Assembly: GCF_003254395.2 (NCBI RefSeq)
Contig: NC_037644.1
Location: forward strand, 9,454,086-9,518,085
Direction: 5' to 3'
Length of the DNA: 64,000 nt
Origin: Apis mellifera
Lineage: Eukaryota > Arthropoda > Insecta > Hymenoptera > Apidae
The position numbers and the translations under genes were made by a program. This document shows, piece by piece, positions 19,001-29,762 of the stretch. Position 1 is the first letter of the stretch; the number at the start of each line of letters is the position of its first letter. A model generated the notes under the pieces. That model did no database searches, was not told the origin of the DNA, and saw only the letters and a program-made list of their open reading frames with translations.

Positions 19001-22000
19001 ATTGAGAGTTGGCCAAACTTAAAAACGAGAATGACGAGAAAGTAATAAAACGTGAGAAAATTGTCATTAATCCGTGCTCGCTAATTGACAATTGGGGTGG
19101 GGATGGTAATTTGAACGAAAATCCCCGGGATGTTGAAATTTCTCGATGTGAAACTAATGGAACTAATGATCCCGCGGAGCTGTCGTATTATACGCTCGGT
19201 AAAATATGCACGATAACGTTTCATATATGTACAAAATAGCGGATCGATGAGATCATGGTGTGTCAACAGCAGCGTTTCTATCCCTGTTTCCACGCTGTTG
19301 ATCGACCTAAACATCGATGCCTCTAACGCGTACCCCTTAATATAATCTTCACTAGTCGAATCTATACCACAACATCTTATACTTATATACGTGTATATAA
19401 ATCAAATATTGATTAAAGAATACATACAAGTATAATTATCCAAATTTTATATAGAAAGAATAAAATAAAAGTCTCCTTAATTGATCAAAAAATTCGAATA
19501 CAAATCTTCTACGCGAAAAGAAACAAATCGAAAGGCAGAGACTCGAATGCTTGGCTTCGAAAACTCAATTTATATCAATGTATATTATCCTCTTTCGTTT
19601 CTTTAAACATACAATCGGTTGAGAGAAAAGCGAATAAGAGTTAACTGAAAGCCATTTTCATCGACTGTAACGCGGTTAATTCCTCATCCGCGTCAGCTAA
19701 CCGGGCAACGAGTTTTCCAGCTAGGAACAGTGAAATCAAAGTAATCCGTACGTTGGAGAGGATCCCCTCTCTCCCTCTCTCTTTATCCGTGAACAACAGC
19801 AGTGTGACGGTACGCGATGGTTGGAGGGAGTTATCGGAAAGTGCATTAGCAGCGGCGTCGATCGCCCGATTTCCTATGCGCGATTTCAAATCGGCCGCTC
19901 CTTGATCGACGCCCAACGATCCCGGATTAGCCGAGCCGCCGATTATAAAGGCAGAACCGGGGATTTCGGGTGTGTAATTACTCGGCCATCTCCCGGGTTT
20001 CGAGATTTGAATTTCCCTGTGGATAATTTCTCCATGTTGCGTATTCTTTAGAGCTTCGAGAATTTTTTTTTTTTGGACCTGTTTCTTCTCTCTTTCTGTT
20101 CAATTGTGATATCTTGATTATTAATATATTTCTTTATCAATTTTCAGAACTTGTATTAATATTTATTTTTCGAAAAAAGCGAAGAAAAATTTCCCACTCG
20201 AGGAAAACAGTAATTATTTCTCATCGAGTTTTTTGATATATCTGTAAGTAATGTTTCGTCTGTGAGAAAAGTAGTAAGAGGAAATTTCATTGGTGTAATT
20301 ACGGAAGGAATAGATTATAAGAGAATTTATTATACACTTCGTTTGCAAGGATACGATGGAAAGACGTGACGTTTTCGAGATGGAATATAAGGAACGTATT
20401 GTTAATTGATGTCGATCTTTATTTGAGGAGAAGGAAGGATTCTACTTGGAGGAGGAATTATTCAGCGGAGCGAGGAAGAAGATTCCTGCAATGTCTTTCT
20501 GTGAAATATGATTTCACGATACGATGGAGAGACTGAATGTTGCATAAGGTTGTTAGAAATGCTTATGATAGAAGTTCTGGGATAAATTTATACATCATAG
20601 GAGACGATACGGAATCCTGTTTCGGAGGAAAAATCAAATCTGATGAAAAGAGAGAGAGAAAAGAGTTAGATGTTACTTCAAAGAGATTAAATATAATAGT
20701 AGTGTCAATTATCTTTACGATAAAGGAAAGTATAATATAATTTTTAATACAATTTCATGCTTTTCATCGATCAATCACTTGTCAATTCATTGGATGGAAA
20801 CGTTATAACCGATTATGTGTTATCCAACTGTATCCAAACTTCGATATTAAGATGGGGCAATGCATCATCCGATTATTAATACCATACATATAGGACGTGT
20901 GAATTTGAAATTGATGGAAAATTAGTCATCAATTAGGGATAAAGATCAAGTTGTTAAGATTCGTTACTTTCAAATTTCTTGTCTTGTTTTAAAGTACTTT
21001 TAAAGTAAAAGTTTAAATTATTTTCAAGAATATTATATGCAAAAATTTCAACTTCTGATCTTCAATCGTCAAATCTCAAATATGATGAATTGGTTGGAAT
21101 AAAATAGTAATTGTTTCGAGAAAGAATATGTGTAACACTTAAAAATTCTTAAGAGACTTGACAGAAAGTAATGAAATCGAGAAAAAGAATAGAGAATTGC
21201 ACGTTTTTCATTGAGAACTTGGTTAAATTTACATTAAATTTTAACTGGACTATTACAAGTGAAATCTATGATCAATGCATTCTCCGAAATCTTTAGAGGT
21301 TTTCTTTTTTTCCAACTACTTTCCTGAAATATCCATCCCGAATATCAAAATGATAGAAAATAATCTATCACTATACAGGTTTCCATTTACGCTCTAAAAT
21401 TCGATGAAATTCAAAAAAAAAAAAAGGAAAACAAATCCACTATGAGAGAGAAGCCAATCCAACGACAGAGGATCCCAAATTTTTCCAAAAAAAGAGAAAA
21501 GAATTTCGAAAGATATAGATAAGAAAAATCCGAGATTAAATACAAAGAAATTGACCAATCCTCCCTTAATTCTTTTCCAGAATTCAAAAATAATGTCCAA
21601 AGTGTAATTTTTAAGAAATTTGAAAAATTCCAAAATTCCTTCGATGATTATTGCATGCAATATCACGTGAAGCAGTGTTATTGCGCAACGTTCCAATAGT
21701 GCAAAATTAAACAATATACACGTATAACGAGAATAGCCAACTATAAAAGGAATAGGGATCTAAAGTGGCTGTTATCGCAAACGCGGATCTTCATTGCGTG
21801 TTGCAACAATCGTATAGGTGAACTGGTGGCAATTTGAGGGCCATGCTTATCAAAAGCGGATACCTTTGTCTTTTCCCCATCTTTTCCTCTTCGAAAAAAG
21901 AATTACGAACTTTCCTTTTCTTATTCTATCTATCTTCTATTTATTCTATCTTCTTCCCATCTCCTCTCCTGAGAAACGTATACGTGAATCTATTCAGATT

Positions 22001-22594
22001 TCGATCGAATCTCAAAAGAGACAATATCGAGGAAATACGTAAAAGAAAAGGTTGTTGGAAAGAAAAGTTTGGAAATTATTTATTTTTGAATTTATTGTCG
22101 AACGAAGGCGAGTTTGAACGATCGTTTTCGAGCCGATTCCATTCCTCCATGGAATCCTGCCCTCGCGTTTTCCACGAGGCGAAACTCGTGATTGGCAGAT
22201 CACGAAGTAAGCCGACGCTCGTGTCACGAGGAACACGCGATAAAGCGTAACTTTGTGACAAGGTCTCGGTACGCCACTCGCAGTACAGAAGCCCAGTTAG
22301 CAAAATCGTAACCAACTTTTAGGCAAGGCGATATATGCCCAATTCATCGACGCGTTTGTCGATGAACGAACAAACGTTCGTCGATTCGTTTAATCAAATA
22401 TTCGACAATTGTTTTTTCTCTCTCTCTCTCTTTCTCTCTCTCTTCGGTCAACAAATAAACGAACGGATTTTTATAAAAAAATATTAAAGGTTATTTTCAA
22501 ACACTCGATTGGAAACTTTTTTTATCAAAAATTATTCATAAAATGGAGGAGATCGAAATCGGTTTCTTTCAATTCGAAGATAGAATTCAATGTG
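5827..22594. other. Intron 1 sequence without a recognised gene
   Basis: About 16.8 kb of intron, mostly AT-rich unique DNA. GC-richer islands occur near 5940-6340, 8520-9060, 9810-9990, 11600-12000, 13480-13780, 14390-14580 and 16040-16560. Microsatellites include poly-T runs near 9150, 9380 and 9470, (CT)n at 10033-10063, poly-A near 14225 and 14276, a GAC run near 16121-16144 and a poly-G run near 16306. Open frames over the islands have no recognisable domain or consistent coding signal. Some islands may be conserved non-coding elements, which would need comparison with other bees. Confidence 0.55.
10033..10063. repeat. (CT)n microsatellite
   Basis: A pure CT dinucleotide run of about fifteen units inside intron 1. 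Confidence 0.9.
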
Positions 22595-22790
22595 ACGTGG
22601 AGCGAGAGATTCGATCAAGAGATGGAAAAATAATAAACGATCAAAAATTATCCTTTCCTTTGCGCGACGATATCTCATATCGTAATAAATGAAAGAGGGT
22701 TGTAAAGAAGAAGATTTCGCGCTTCGAATGATCGAAACTTGCTATCTTCCATCGAAATTACAATTTTTCAAAGTTTTCCTAATTTTAAAT
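22595..22790. repeat. Diverged single copy of the 201-bp repeat family
   Basis: This segment lines up with the array at 42859-43643. Shared blocks in the same order are AAACGATCAAAAATTA, GATATCTC, CGTAATAAAT, a block around ACTTGCTATCTTC/TCACTATCTTC, and CAAAGTTTTCCTAATTTTAA near the end. The similarity extends left of the unit, where GCGAGAGATTCGA here matches GCGAGAGTTTCGA near 42820. It is clearly more diverged than the array copies are from each other, so it is an older dispersed relative. Confidence 0.75.
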
Positions 22791-23076
22791 CGAGGTTCAA
22801 CCATCGTCGTAATCGAGATTTCACCAAGCTTCAGAGTTTTTAATTTCAATCAATCGAGTGAAACTGCGCCTTAAAACATATAATATTTATTTATATCCAT
22901 AAACTCACGTTTAATCGAACGATTCTACTTATTAAATCTTATTAAACAAACTTTAACTCTTACACTTTTATAAAAAAATCGATAAAAACTTGTAACTCAA
23001 AAATTTCCTAAATATAATCCCGAGAGAAAGAAAGTTAGCACGAAACGAGGCGCTAAAAAAGAAACGAATACAACGG

Positions 23077-23119
<43 letters not shown>

Positions 23120-24440
23120 GGAAAAAATGATAGCGTGCCACAGCTGCATTTCTTCCGGGGCAAAAACCGAAGCCGAAATGAAAAATGTTATTTGCCAAGA
23201 TTACAGTTGCGCGTATATATACACACACACACACGTTGCACACACGAATTCAGCCTCGAGTCGAAATCGCGCAATTTCTCCTTTCTGGGTATGCAGCCAC
23301 TTATTAGAGGCCCACCACCCTCTCTCTCGAATGATTTGCATGCCGCGAGGGAGAGGCGCAGTCCCGATTTACCGCTTATTGCTTATCGATCCCCTCCCCC
23401 CCAAACCTTTACCAATTCCCCGTCAAAATCATCGCGTTCTCGCATGCACGCCCCATTTTCCATTCCGTCATTATCGTCGATAACAGTTGTCCGCCTTTAT
23501 CAACCGCCTCTTCCTCCAACCATTAAATCACGACGGCTTTAATTATATAAAACTTGGGTCGGATCAGGTTGACTTCTTCGCCGAAAAAAAAAATATTTTT
23601 CCCTTTTCGCTCGTTTAAAATATATCAGATTAAGCTCCGCTAATCAGATTAATATCGATTAATATAGTTGCGAAATTTCGAATGCAAAAACTCTTTTCGT
23701 TTGCAAAGAGATAAGGGAAGAATCCAGATTCTTTCGAGATGTATATTTTTACGACGCTTGGGGTTGATCGAGTGAGATTTTAATTTCGGTATTAAATATT
23801 CTTTCATAGAGAAATTGTAATTTTTGTAATTTTTCCGGGTTTTATTGCAATTCCAACTCGGTGCAATTTGACGAAACTTGACGAGCTATGCTTGATCCCA
23901 AGGATGGAAAAAGAAGCGAAGGGTTATTGTAGTAAGTTTAATAAAGAGGGAAACCTCGGTTTTTAACTGTACACTGCGTCTTTAACTGTAAGGAAACTGG
24001 GAAGATAAAGTTTAACGGTTCGAAACCGGGCAGCCGTGAGACGATAATCGTAAAAAGGTGGAAAAATATCTGGAGGATACTGAACGAAACAACGTTAGAT
24101 TTATGGGATTTCATCTCTGCCCTCGTTGGAGCGGCGTTGAAACGCGTAAACAACTGTGTTGACCCGGGCATTTCTAGCGTAAAAAACGGGCGGCCAGTTA
24201 ATCCGGCCGGTTATAACGTTCGGTGGAGAGACGGTGAACGAGGGTGAGCTTTAATAACGCGAGCTACACGCCGCTAGGTCGGTGTAAGTCGTAAGAATAA
24301 CGGCTCGTTGCGTTCGACCGGCTGTGTCCATTAGGTAATGGTGGCATATAACGTGGTTGCGTCGAGTCGATTGGATCCAGCCGATTTTTCTCGCGGAAAT
24401 TTTAATCCCTTTTTCGTTTCATTCCGTTGGAAGGGATGAA
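22791..24440. other. Intron 1 sequence without a recognised gene
   Basis: AT-rich intron with a (GA)n run at 23080-23116 and a short (CA)n run near 23221-23236. A GC- and CpG-richer block at about 24170-24390 stands out from its surroundings and is a candidate regulatory element. I see no coding or RNA gene. Confidence 0.55.
23080..23116. repeat. (GA)n microsatellite
   Basis: A pure AG/GA dinucleotide run of about eighteen units inside intron 1. Confidence 0.9.
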
Positions 24441-25063
24441 ATCGATCCATTTAACGTTTGGTCGACCTAACATTTCGTAGACTTAATGTTTTATGGACCT
24501 AACCATTAATTCCAATCTCGTTGATCTTTTTTTCGCCTAAAGATTCGTCCATTTAAGGTTTTGTCGACCTAACATTTCGTAAATTTAATGTTTCATGGAC
24601 CTAACCATTAATTTGATTTAATTTTGTTGATATAATCTTTTCTTGACTTAAAGATTCGTCCATTTAACGTTTGGTTGACCTAACATTTCGTAGACTTAAT
24701 GTTTCATGAACCTAACCATTAATTCCAATCTCGTTAATCTTTTCTTCGCCTAAAGATTCGTCCATTTAATATTTGGTCGACCTAACATTTCGTAGACTTA
24801 ATGTTTCATGGACCTAACCATTAATTCGATTTAACTTTGTTGATATAATCTTTTCTTGACTTAAAGATTCGTCCATTTAACATTTGGTCGACCTAACATT
24901 TCGTAGACTTAATGTTTCATGGACCTAACCATTAATTCGATTTAACTTTGTTGATATAATCTTTTCTTAACTTAAAGATTCGTCCATTTAACGTTTGGTC
25001 GACCTAACATTTCGTAGATTTAATGTTTCATGGACCTAACCATTAATTCGATTTAACTTTATG
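24441..25063. repeat. ~111-bp higher-order tandem array, block 1
   Basis: The landmark AGATTCGTCCATTTAA starts at 24541, 24652, 24754, 24865 and 24976, giving periods of 111, 102, 111 and 111 bp. Each unit divides into about seven segments of roughly 16 bp that resemble one another, such as ATTTAACGTTTGGTCG, ACCTAACATTTCGTAG and ACTTAATGTTTCATGG. The 111-bp unit therefore seems to have arisen by amplification of a 16-mer followed by amplification of the heptamer. The 102-bp unit has lost part of one segment. Confidence 0.93.
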
Positions 25064-25582
25064 TTTTTATTCGATTTGAAAATATTTTCAACGATGTAGG
25101 TTTTAAAATTATCCTATCCTTATCATCTGGAAAAATATATATATCGAACGTTGGTAAGATAAAAATGAATAAATGGTGTGTATAAAAAGCGTTTAAGGAG
25201 AATCTAATTTAAGTCAGAGAGAAAGCCATTAAATTCGAGACGTTGAATGGAACAGTAACAGAATCCAAACAATTCATCTGGAAGGAAAATAAAGGGGAGA
25301 AAGAATCTCGAGAGAGAGCCTCGAACGATAATTATATTTTCCACGTTACGTAAAGCGGGCAAACAATCTTCGCGGAGAGCAAAGACGGGAAAGTAAATCC
25401 GCCCGCATCCAGGCGTCAATCATCGGTTACAGTCTCAACGGAGGATGGTATTAAAAGATTGTTTCATCGAGATTACGAGACTATGTCGCCCGTTGTCGTT
25501 TCTCGTCTTAAGTATCATCGATCTTGGTTAATTATATGAGCCATATTTAATAACGGGCGACAGAATGCAAACCACGTAAATC
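25064..25582. other. Unique spacer between the two 111-bp repeat blocks
   Basis: About 520 bp of sequence unrelated to the arrays on either side, somewhat GC-richer near 25300-25530. No coding or RNA gene is recognised. It may be an insertion into a once continuous array, or the arrays may have spread on both sides of it. Confidence 0.6.
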
Positions 25583-26415
25583 GACATTTAATTTAACATT
25601 TAATTTAATCTAACGATTAATTCGATCCAATTTCGTTGATCTCTTCTTCGCTTAAAAATTCGTCGACCTAACAATTCGTCAATCTAATATTTCGATTTAA
25701 AAATTCGTCCATTTCATGGACCTAACCATTTAACTTCTTGAATTAAAGATTCGTCCATTTAACGTTTGGTCGACCTAACATTTCGTAGACTTAATGTTCC
25801 ATGGATCTAACTATTAATTTGATCCAATTTCATTGATGTAGTCTTTTCTTCGTCTAAAGATTCGTCCATTTAACGTTTGGTCGACCTAACATTTCGTAAA
25901 CTTAATGTTTCATGGACCTAACCATTTAACTTCGTTAATATAATCTTTTCTTCATCTAAAGATTCGTCCATTTAACGTTTGGTCAACCTAACATTTCGTA
26001 AACTTAATGTTTCATAGACTAACTAATGATTAATTCGATTTAACTTCGTTGATATAATTTTTTCTTCGCCTAAAGATTTGTCCATTTAATGTTTGGTCGA
26101 CCTAACATTTCGTAGATTTAATGTTTCATGGACCTAACCATTTAACTTCGTTGATATAATCTTTTCTTCATCTAAAGATTCGTCCATTTAACGTTTGGTC
26201 GACCTAACATTTCATATACTTAATGTTTCATGGACCTAACCATTAATTCGATTTAACTTTATTGATGTAACTTTGTTTCTTGATTTAAAGATTCGTTCAT
26301 TTAATGTTTGGTCGACCTAACATTTTCTCCATTTAACATTTGGTCGACCTAACATTCGATTCAACGATTATCGACAATTCATTAATGTTTTGTCGATCTA
26401 ACGTTTGTTCAGCCT
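25583..26415. repeat. ~111-bp higher-order tandem array, block 2
   Basis: This is the same family as block 1, in the same orientation. The AGATTCGTCC landmark, with small changes, starts at 25747, 25858, 25960, 26074, 26176 and 26289, giving periods of 111, 102, 114, 102 and 113 bp. Both ends (25583-25745 and 26300-26415) are degenerate and consist of irregular 16-bp-like segments, as expected at the edges of a tandem array. Confidence 0.92.
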
Positions 26416-27177
26416 GTACATTTCACGTTTAACACGGAACAACGACACGTACAACCAAGTCCACGAGTGGTAGGTGGATGCACTCTTAAAGTTAAGGCCG
26501 AGAAAATAGTGGTCGTTCCTCGGCTTGCGTCCTAATAGCCTCCTTTAAACGACTCGACCCAGCCGAGGAACGATAAAGAGAACGATATCTAACAGAACGA
26601 GAAAGAGAGAGAGAGAGAGAGAGGGGGGGCGATGATCGTTTCGATTCTGACACCGGGGCCAGCACGGTCCGGGCCAACGGATGCTTATCTAAATTCTCTG
26701 GGCACATCGCGTGCCCCGCCCTCTCTCCCACGGATAAGCCGACCACCACGAATCGTAATAAGGACGACTAAGGAGAATTTACTCGCAGCGAAATATACGA
26801 GACGGCGCCGTCGTCTCGGCCGAGAAAACTTTTATGAGAAAACCTAACCCAGACGCCCGTGATGGCCTCTCTCTTCCATCCCTACGATACGAGTTTACTC
26901 CTTGAAATTCGTCCGTCGTCCAACCAACGCTTCCCCCTCTTGCCTTCGTATCTCCGAAATTTCTGATTTAATCTCCACCCACACCTGTATCGATAAACAA
27001 AGAAAAAAGCGAAGAACCGTGTGCGAGAATTGTAAAAGTACAATAATCGAGTGTAGCGAGACAAGGATACGAATCGTATGGGAAAGGATATACCTCGAGA
27101 TTAATAAAAAAAGGAAAGAAAAAAGGAAGAAAGAAGTTTCGTGGAGGAAAGTGAACAAGTTTCCCAAGAGGAACTAT

Positions 27178-27219
<42 letters not shown>

Positions 27220-27880
27220 AATTGGCTGGTGGCGTAAAGGAGGCGGATTTCGTAAATTTTTCTTTCTCTCGCGGACAATGCGAGTTTTTTCAAGTGGCAT
27301 TTTACCTCGTGGTGACGAGGATTACGGCAATAACGCCGGAGTTGAAGATGTTTCTCGCTTCGAAAAGAAAAAAAAGAAAAGAGAAAGAAACTCTTATCTG
27401 AGAGAGAGAGAGAGAGAGAATCGCGTGATAAGCCTGCCCCGCAATAGAAGACAAGAAGACAGAGAAGTTTTAGCCAGCTTTCTAAAAGGTCGAAAGGTCC
27501 TCGTCGTCGCTTCCTTCCAACTTCTATCTTCGATCTTTGTTAATCGGCCGCACTCGCGATCGTGGAACAACACAGTGGGGCAACAAGAGTGGCAACAAAG
27601 ACAACCGGAGAAGCCACCACCCACCACCGTCTTTGTTGCCTCTTTGCTGCGTATCTACGATCTCTCTTATTCACGTAGACACGAGGCTCCGTTATTTACG
27701 CTACGTGCAACACGGCCACGGTCAAGAGTGGCGATGAATGGCGACAGAGAGCACCCCCTCCCCCTTCTGTCATCTTCCATTGATGACGTCGCAACGGGGA
27801 CACGATCTCGATCACGAACCGATTCGATTTCGGATCGAAACTTACGAAGCCAGGTTCAAAGAGAAATTCAAAAAATTGAC
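26416..27880. other. Intron 1 sequence without a recognised gene
   Basis: Mixed sequence with a (GA)n run near 26604-26622 and an adjacent (AT)n/(GA)n pair at about 27179-27220. A GC-richer stretch around 27470-27840 has an open frame of about 219 codons, but its composition is simple and no domain is recognised. I treat it as non-coding. Confidence 0.55.
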
Positions 27881-28320
27881 AATTTTGGAATTAGGAGGAA
27901 AGAGATGATGAAATTTCTTTATTCTAAATTATTCTGAATTGTTAAAATATCGAATTAAATAAATATTTTTGAAAAGCTAAATAAATTTCACCCATCCAGG
28001 TGAGATCATTGCAAAATATTACGAGATATAATAATCTTTGCGAATAAAATAAATCCTGTAAATACAAAATTCTCGAATCTTTCTCTCTCTCTCTTCTCGT
28101 TCTTATTCTATTCGTAATCAAAAAATTTTGGAACCAGAAATAGGAGGAAAGAGACGATGAAATTTCTAAATTATTCTGAATTGTTAAAATATCGAATTAA
28201 ATAAATATTTTTGAAAAGCTAAATAAATTTCACCCATCCAGGTGAGGTAATTGCGAAAATTGTTACGAGATATAATAATCTTTACGAATAAAATAAATCC
28301 TGTAAATACAAAACTCTTGA

Positions 28321-28371
<51 letters not shown>

Positions 28372-28655
28372 CTCGTTCTTATTCTATTTGTAATCAAAAA
28401 ATTTTGGAACTAGGGAATAGAAAGAGAGAGACGATGAATTTCTAAATTATTCTGAATTGTTAAAATATCGAATTAAATAAATATTTTTGAAAAGCTAAAT
28501 AAATTTCACCCATCCAGGTGAGATCATTGCGAAAACTTTAACATTACGAGATATAATAATAAAATAAAATAAATCCTGTAAATACAAAACTAATCCACGA
28601 ATCTCTCTTTCTCTCTCTCTCTTCTCATTCTTATTCTATTCATAATCAACCAAGA
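27881..28655. repeat. Tandem triplication, ~245-275-bp unit
   Basis: Three copies share the blocks TTCTGAATTGTTAAAATATC, TTTCACCCATCCAGGTGAG and AATAAATCCTGTAAATACAA. The landmark GAATTGTTAAAATATCG lies at 27936, 28178 and 28454, giving spacings of 242 and 276 bp. Much of the length difference comes from a (CT)n run inside the unit, which is short in copies 1 and 3 but expanded to about 45 bases (28324-28368) in copy 2. Confidence 0.92.
28324..28368. repeat. Expanded (CT)n microsatellite inside the triplication
   Basis: A CT run of more than twenty units in the second copy of the 245-275-bp repeat. The same position in the other copies has only about five to seven units. Confidence 0.9.
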
Positions 28656-29264
28656 ATTCGATCGCAAGATTATTTGGATCGACGCGCGTTCCAAATACGC
28701 GAATTCCATTTCTACCCAGAAAGAGAGAGAGAAGATCGAAGAAGGAAGAGGGAGGGGGATATAAGGCGCAGCAGCGTTCTTGGTTGAATAATATATGGCG
28801 CTTGCCAAGAGGCTGCAGGATAAATGTAGTCGTATTTGCACAACAATTTCCAGCGTGTAGCTCTTGTGCCGTTGGTCCGTTTGCCGAGGGAGGAGGTCGA
28901 CGTTTAATGAGCCGTGTCTCACCCTCGCCCTCGTTCCCGTCCTCCTCCTCTCCTCCCCCCCCTCCTCCTAGCGCGGGGTTCGTTTGACGCGCACCAACCG
29001 TGGACCCGTGGCTTCTTCGCCATCCGGTCAGGGTGAGTTCACGCGAGTGAGAAACGAAATTGGGGAGAGAGAGAGAAATACGAGGGGGATGATGATTCTT
29101 GTAATGAGGGGGGAGGTTTCGAATATTCCGGATTTATTCGCTCCATATTGTGTAAAAATTCATCGATAGGGGAGAATTTAATTTATTTATATTATTCAAT
29201 TTTTTATTTTATTTATTTATATTATTTAATTTATTTATATAGAGAGAGAGAGCAAGACGATTAT
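28656..29264. other. Intron 1 sequence without a recognised gene
   Basis: A short GC-richer island (about 28670-29060) is followed by AT-rich simple sequence with repeated ATTTATTTATATT motifs (about 29178-29240). No gene is recognised. Confidence 0.55.
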
Positions 29265-29762
29265 TTTTGTCTCCTCTATTGTGATTAGATTTGTTAGAAT
29301 TGTGGTTGAGAAAAAATTATATTGCAATTTGGTGGTTTAGAGTCAGTTTTTTGAGAGAGATTTGAAATGGAGATGAGATTGTAAGAGATTTAGCTCCTCC
29401 ATTGGATTAGATTTGTTAGAATTGTGGTTGAGAAAAAATTATATTGCAATTTGGTGGTTTAGAGTCAATTTTTTTAGAGAGGTTTGAAATGGAGATGAGA
29501 TTGTAAAAGATTGTTTTAGCTCCTCCTAGGTTAGATTTGTTAGAATTGTGGTTGAGAAAAAATTATATTGCAATTTGGTGGTTTAGAGTCAGTTCTTTTA
29601 GAGAGGTTTGAAATGGAGATGAGATTGTAAGAGATTGTTTTAGCTCCTCTATTGGATTAGATTTGTTAGAATTGTGGTTGAAAAAAAATTATATTCCAAT
29701 TTGGTGGTTTAGAGTCAGTTTTTTTAGAGAGGTTTGAAATGGAGATGAGATTGTAAGAGACA
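29265..29762. repeat. Tandem array, ~124-bp unit, four copies
   Basis: The landmark TAGATTTGTTAGAATTGTGG starts at 29286, 29408, 29532 and 29658, giving spacings of 122, 124 and 126 bp. Units also share GAGAAAAAATTATATTGCAA, TTTGGTGGTTTAGAGTCA and GAAATGGAGATGAGATTGTA. Copies differ by only a few substitutions and small indels, so the array is young or homogenised. It is not visibly related to the other arrays in the intron. Confidence 0.94.

Noticed and set aside
24014..24026. GGTTCGAAACC resembling a tRNA B box
   Set aside because: No A box at the right distance and no matching acceptor stem upstream, so no tRNA can be folded.
24441..26415. CCTAA motifs in the 111-bp array as an interstitial telomere
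   Set aside because: The insect telomere repeat TTAGG/CCTAA would be in direct tandem; here CCTAAC occurs only as part of each 16-bp segment.
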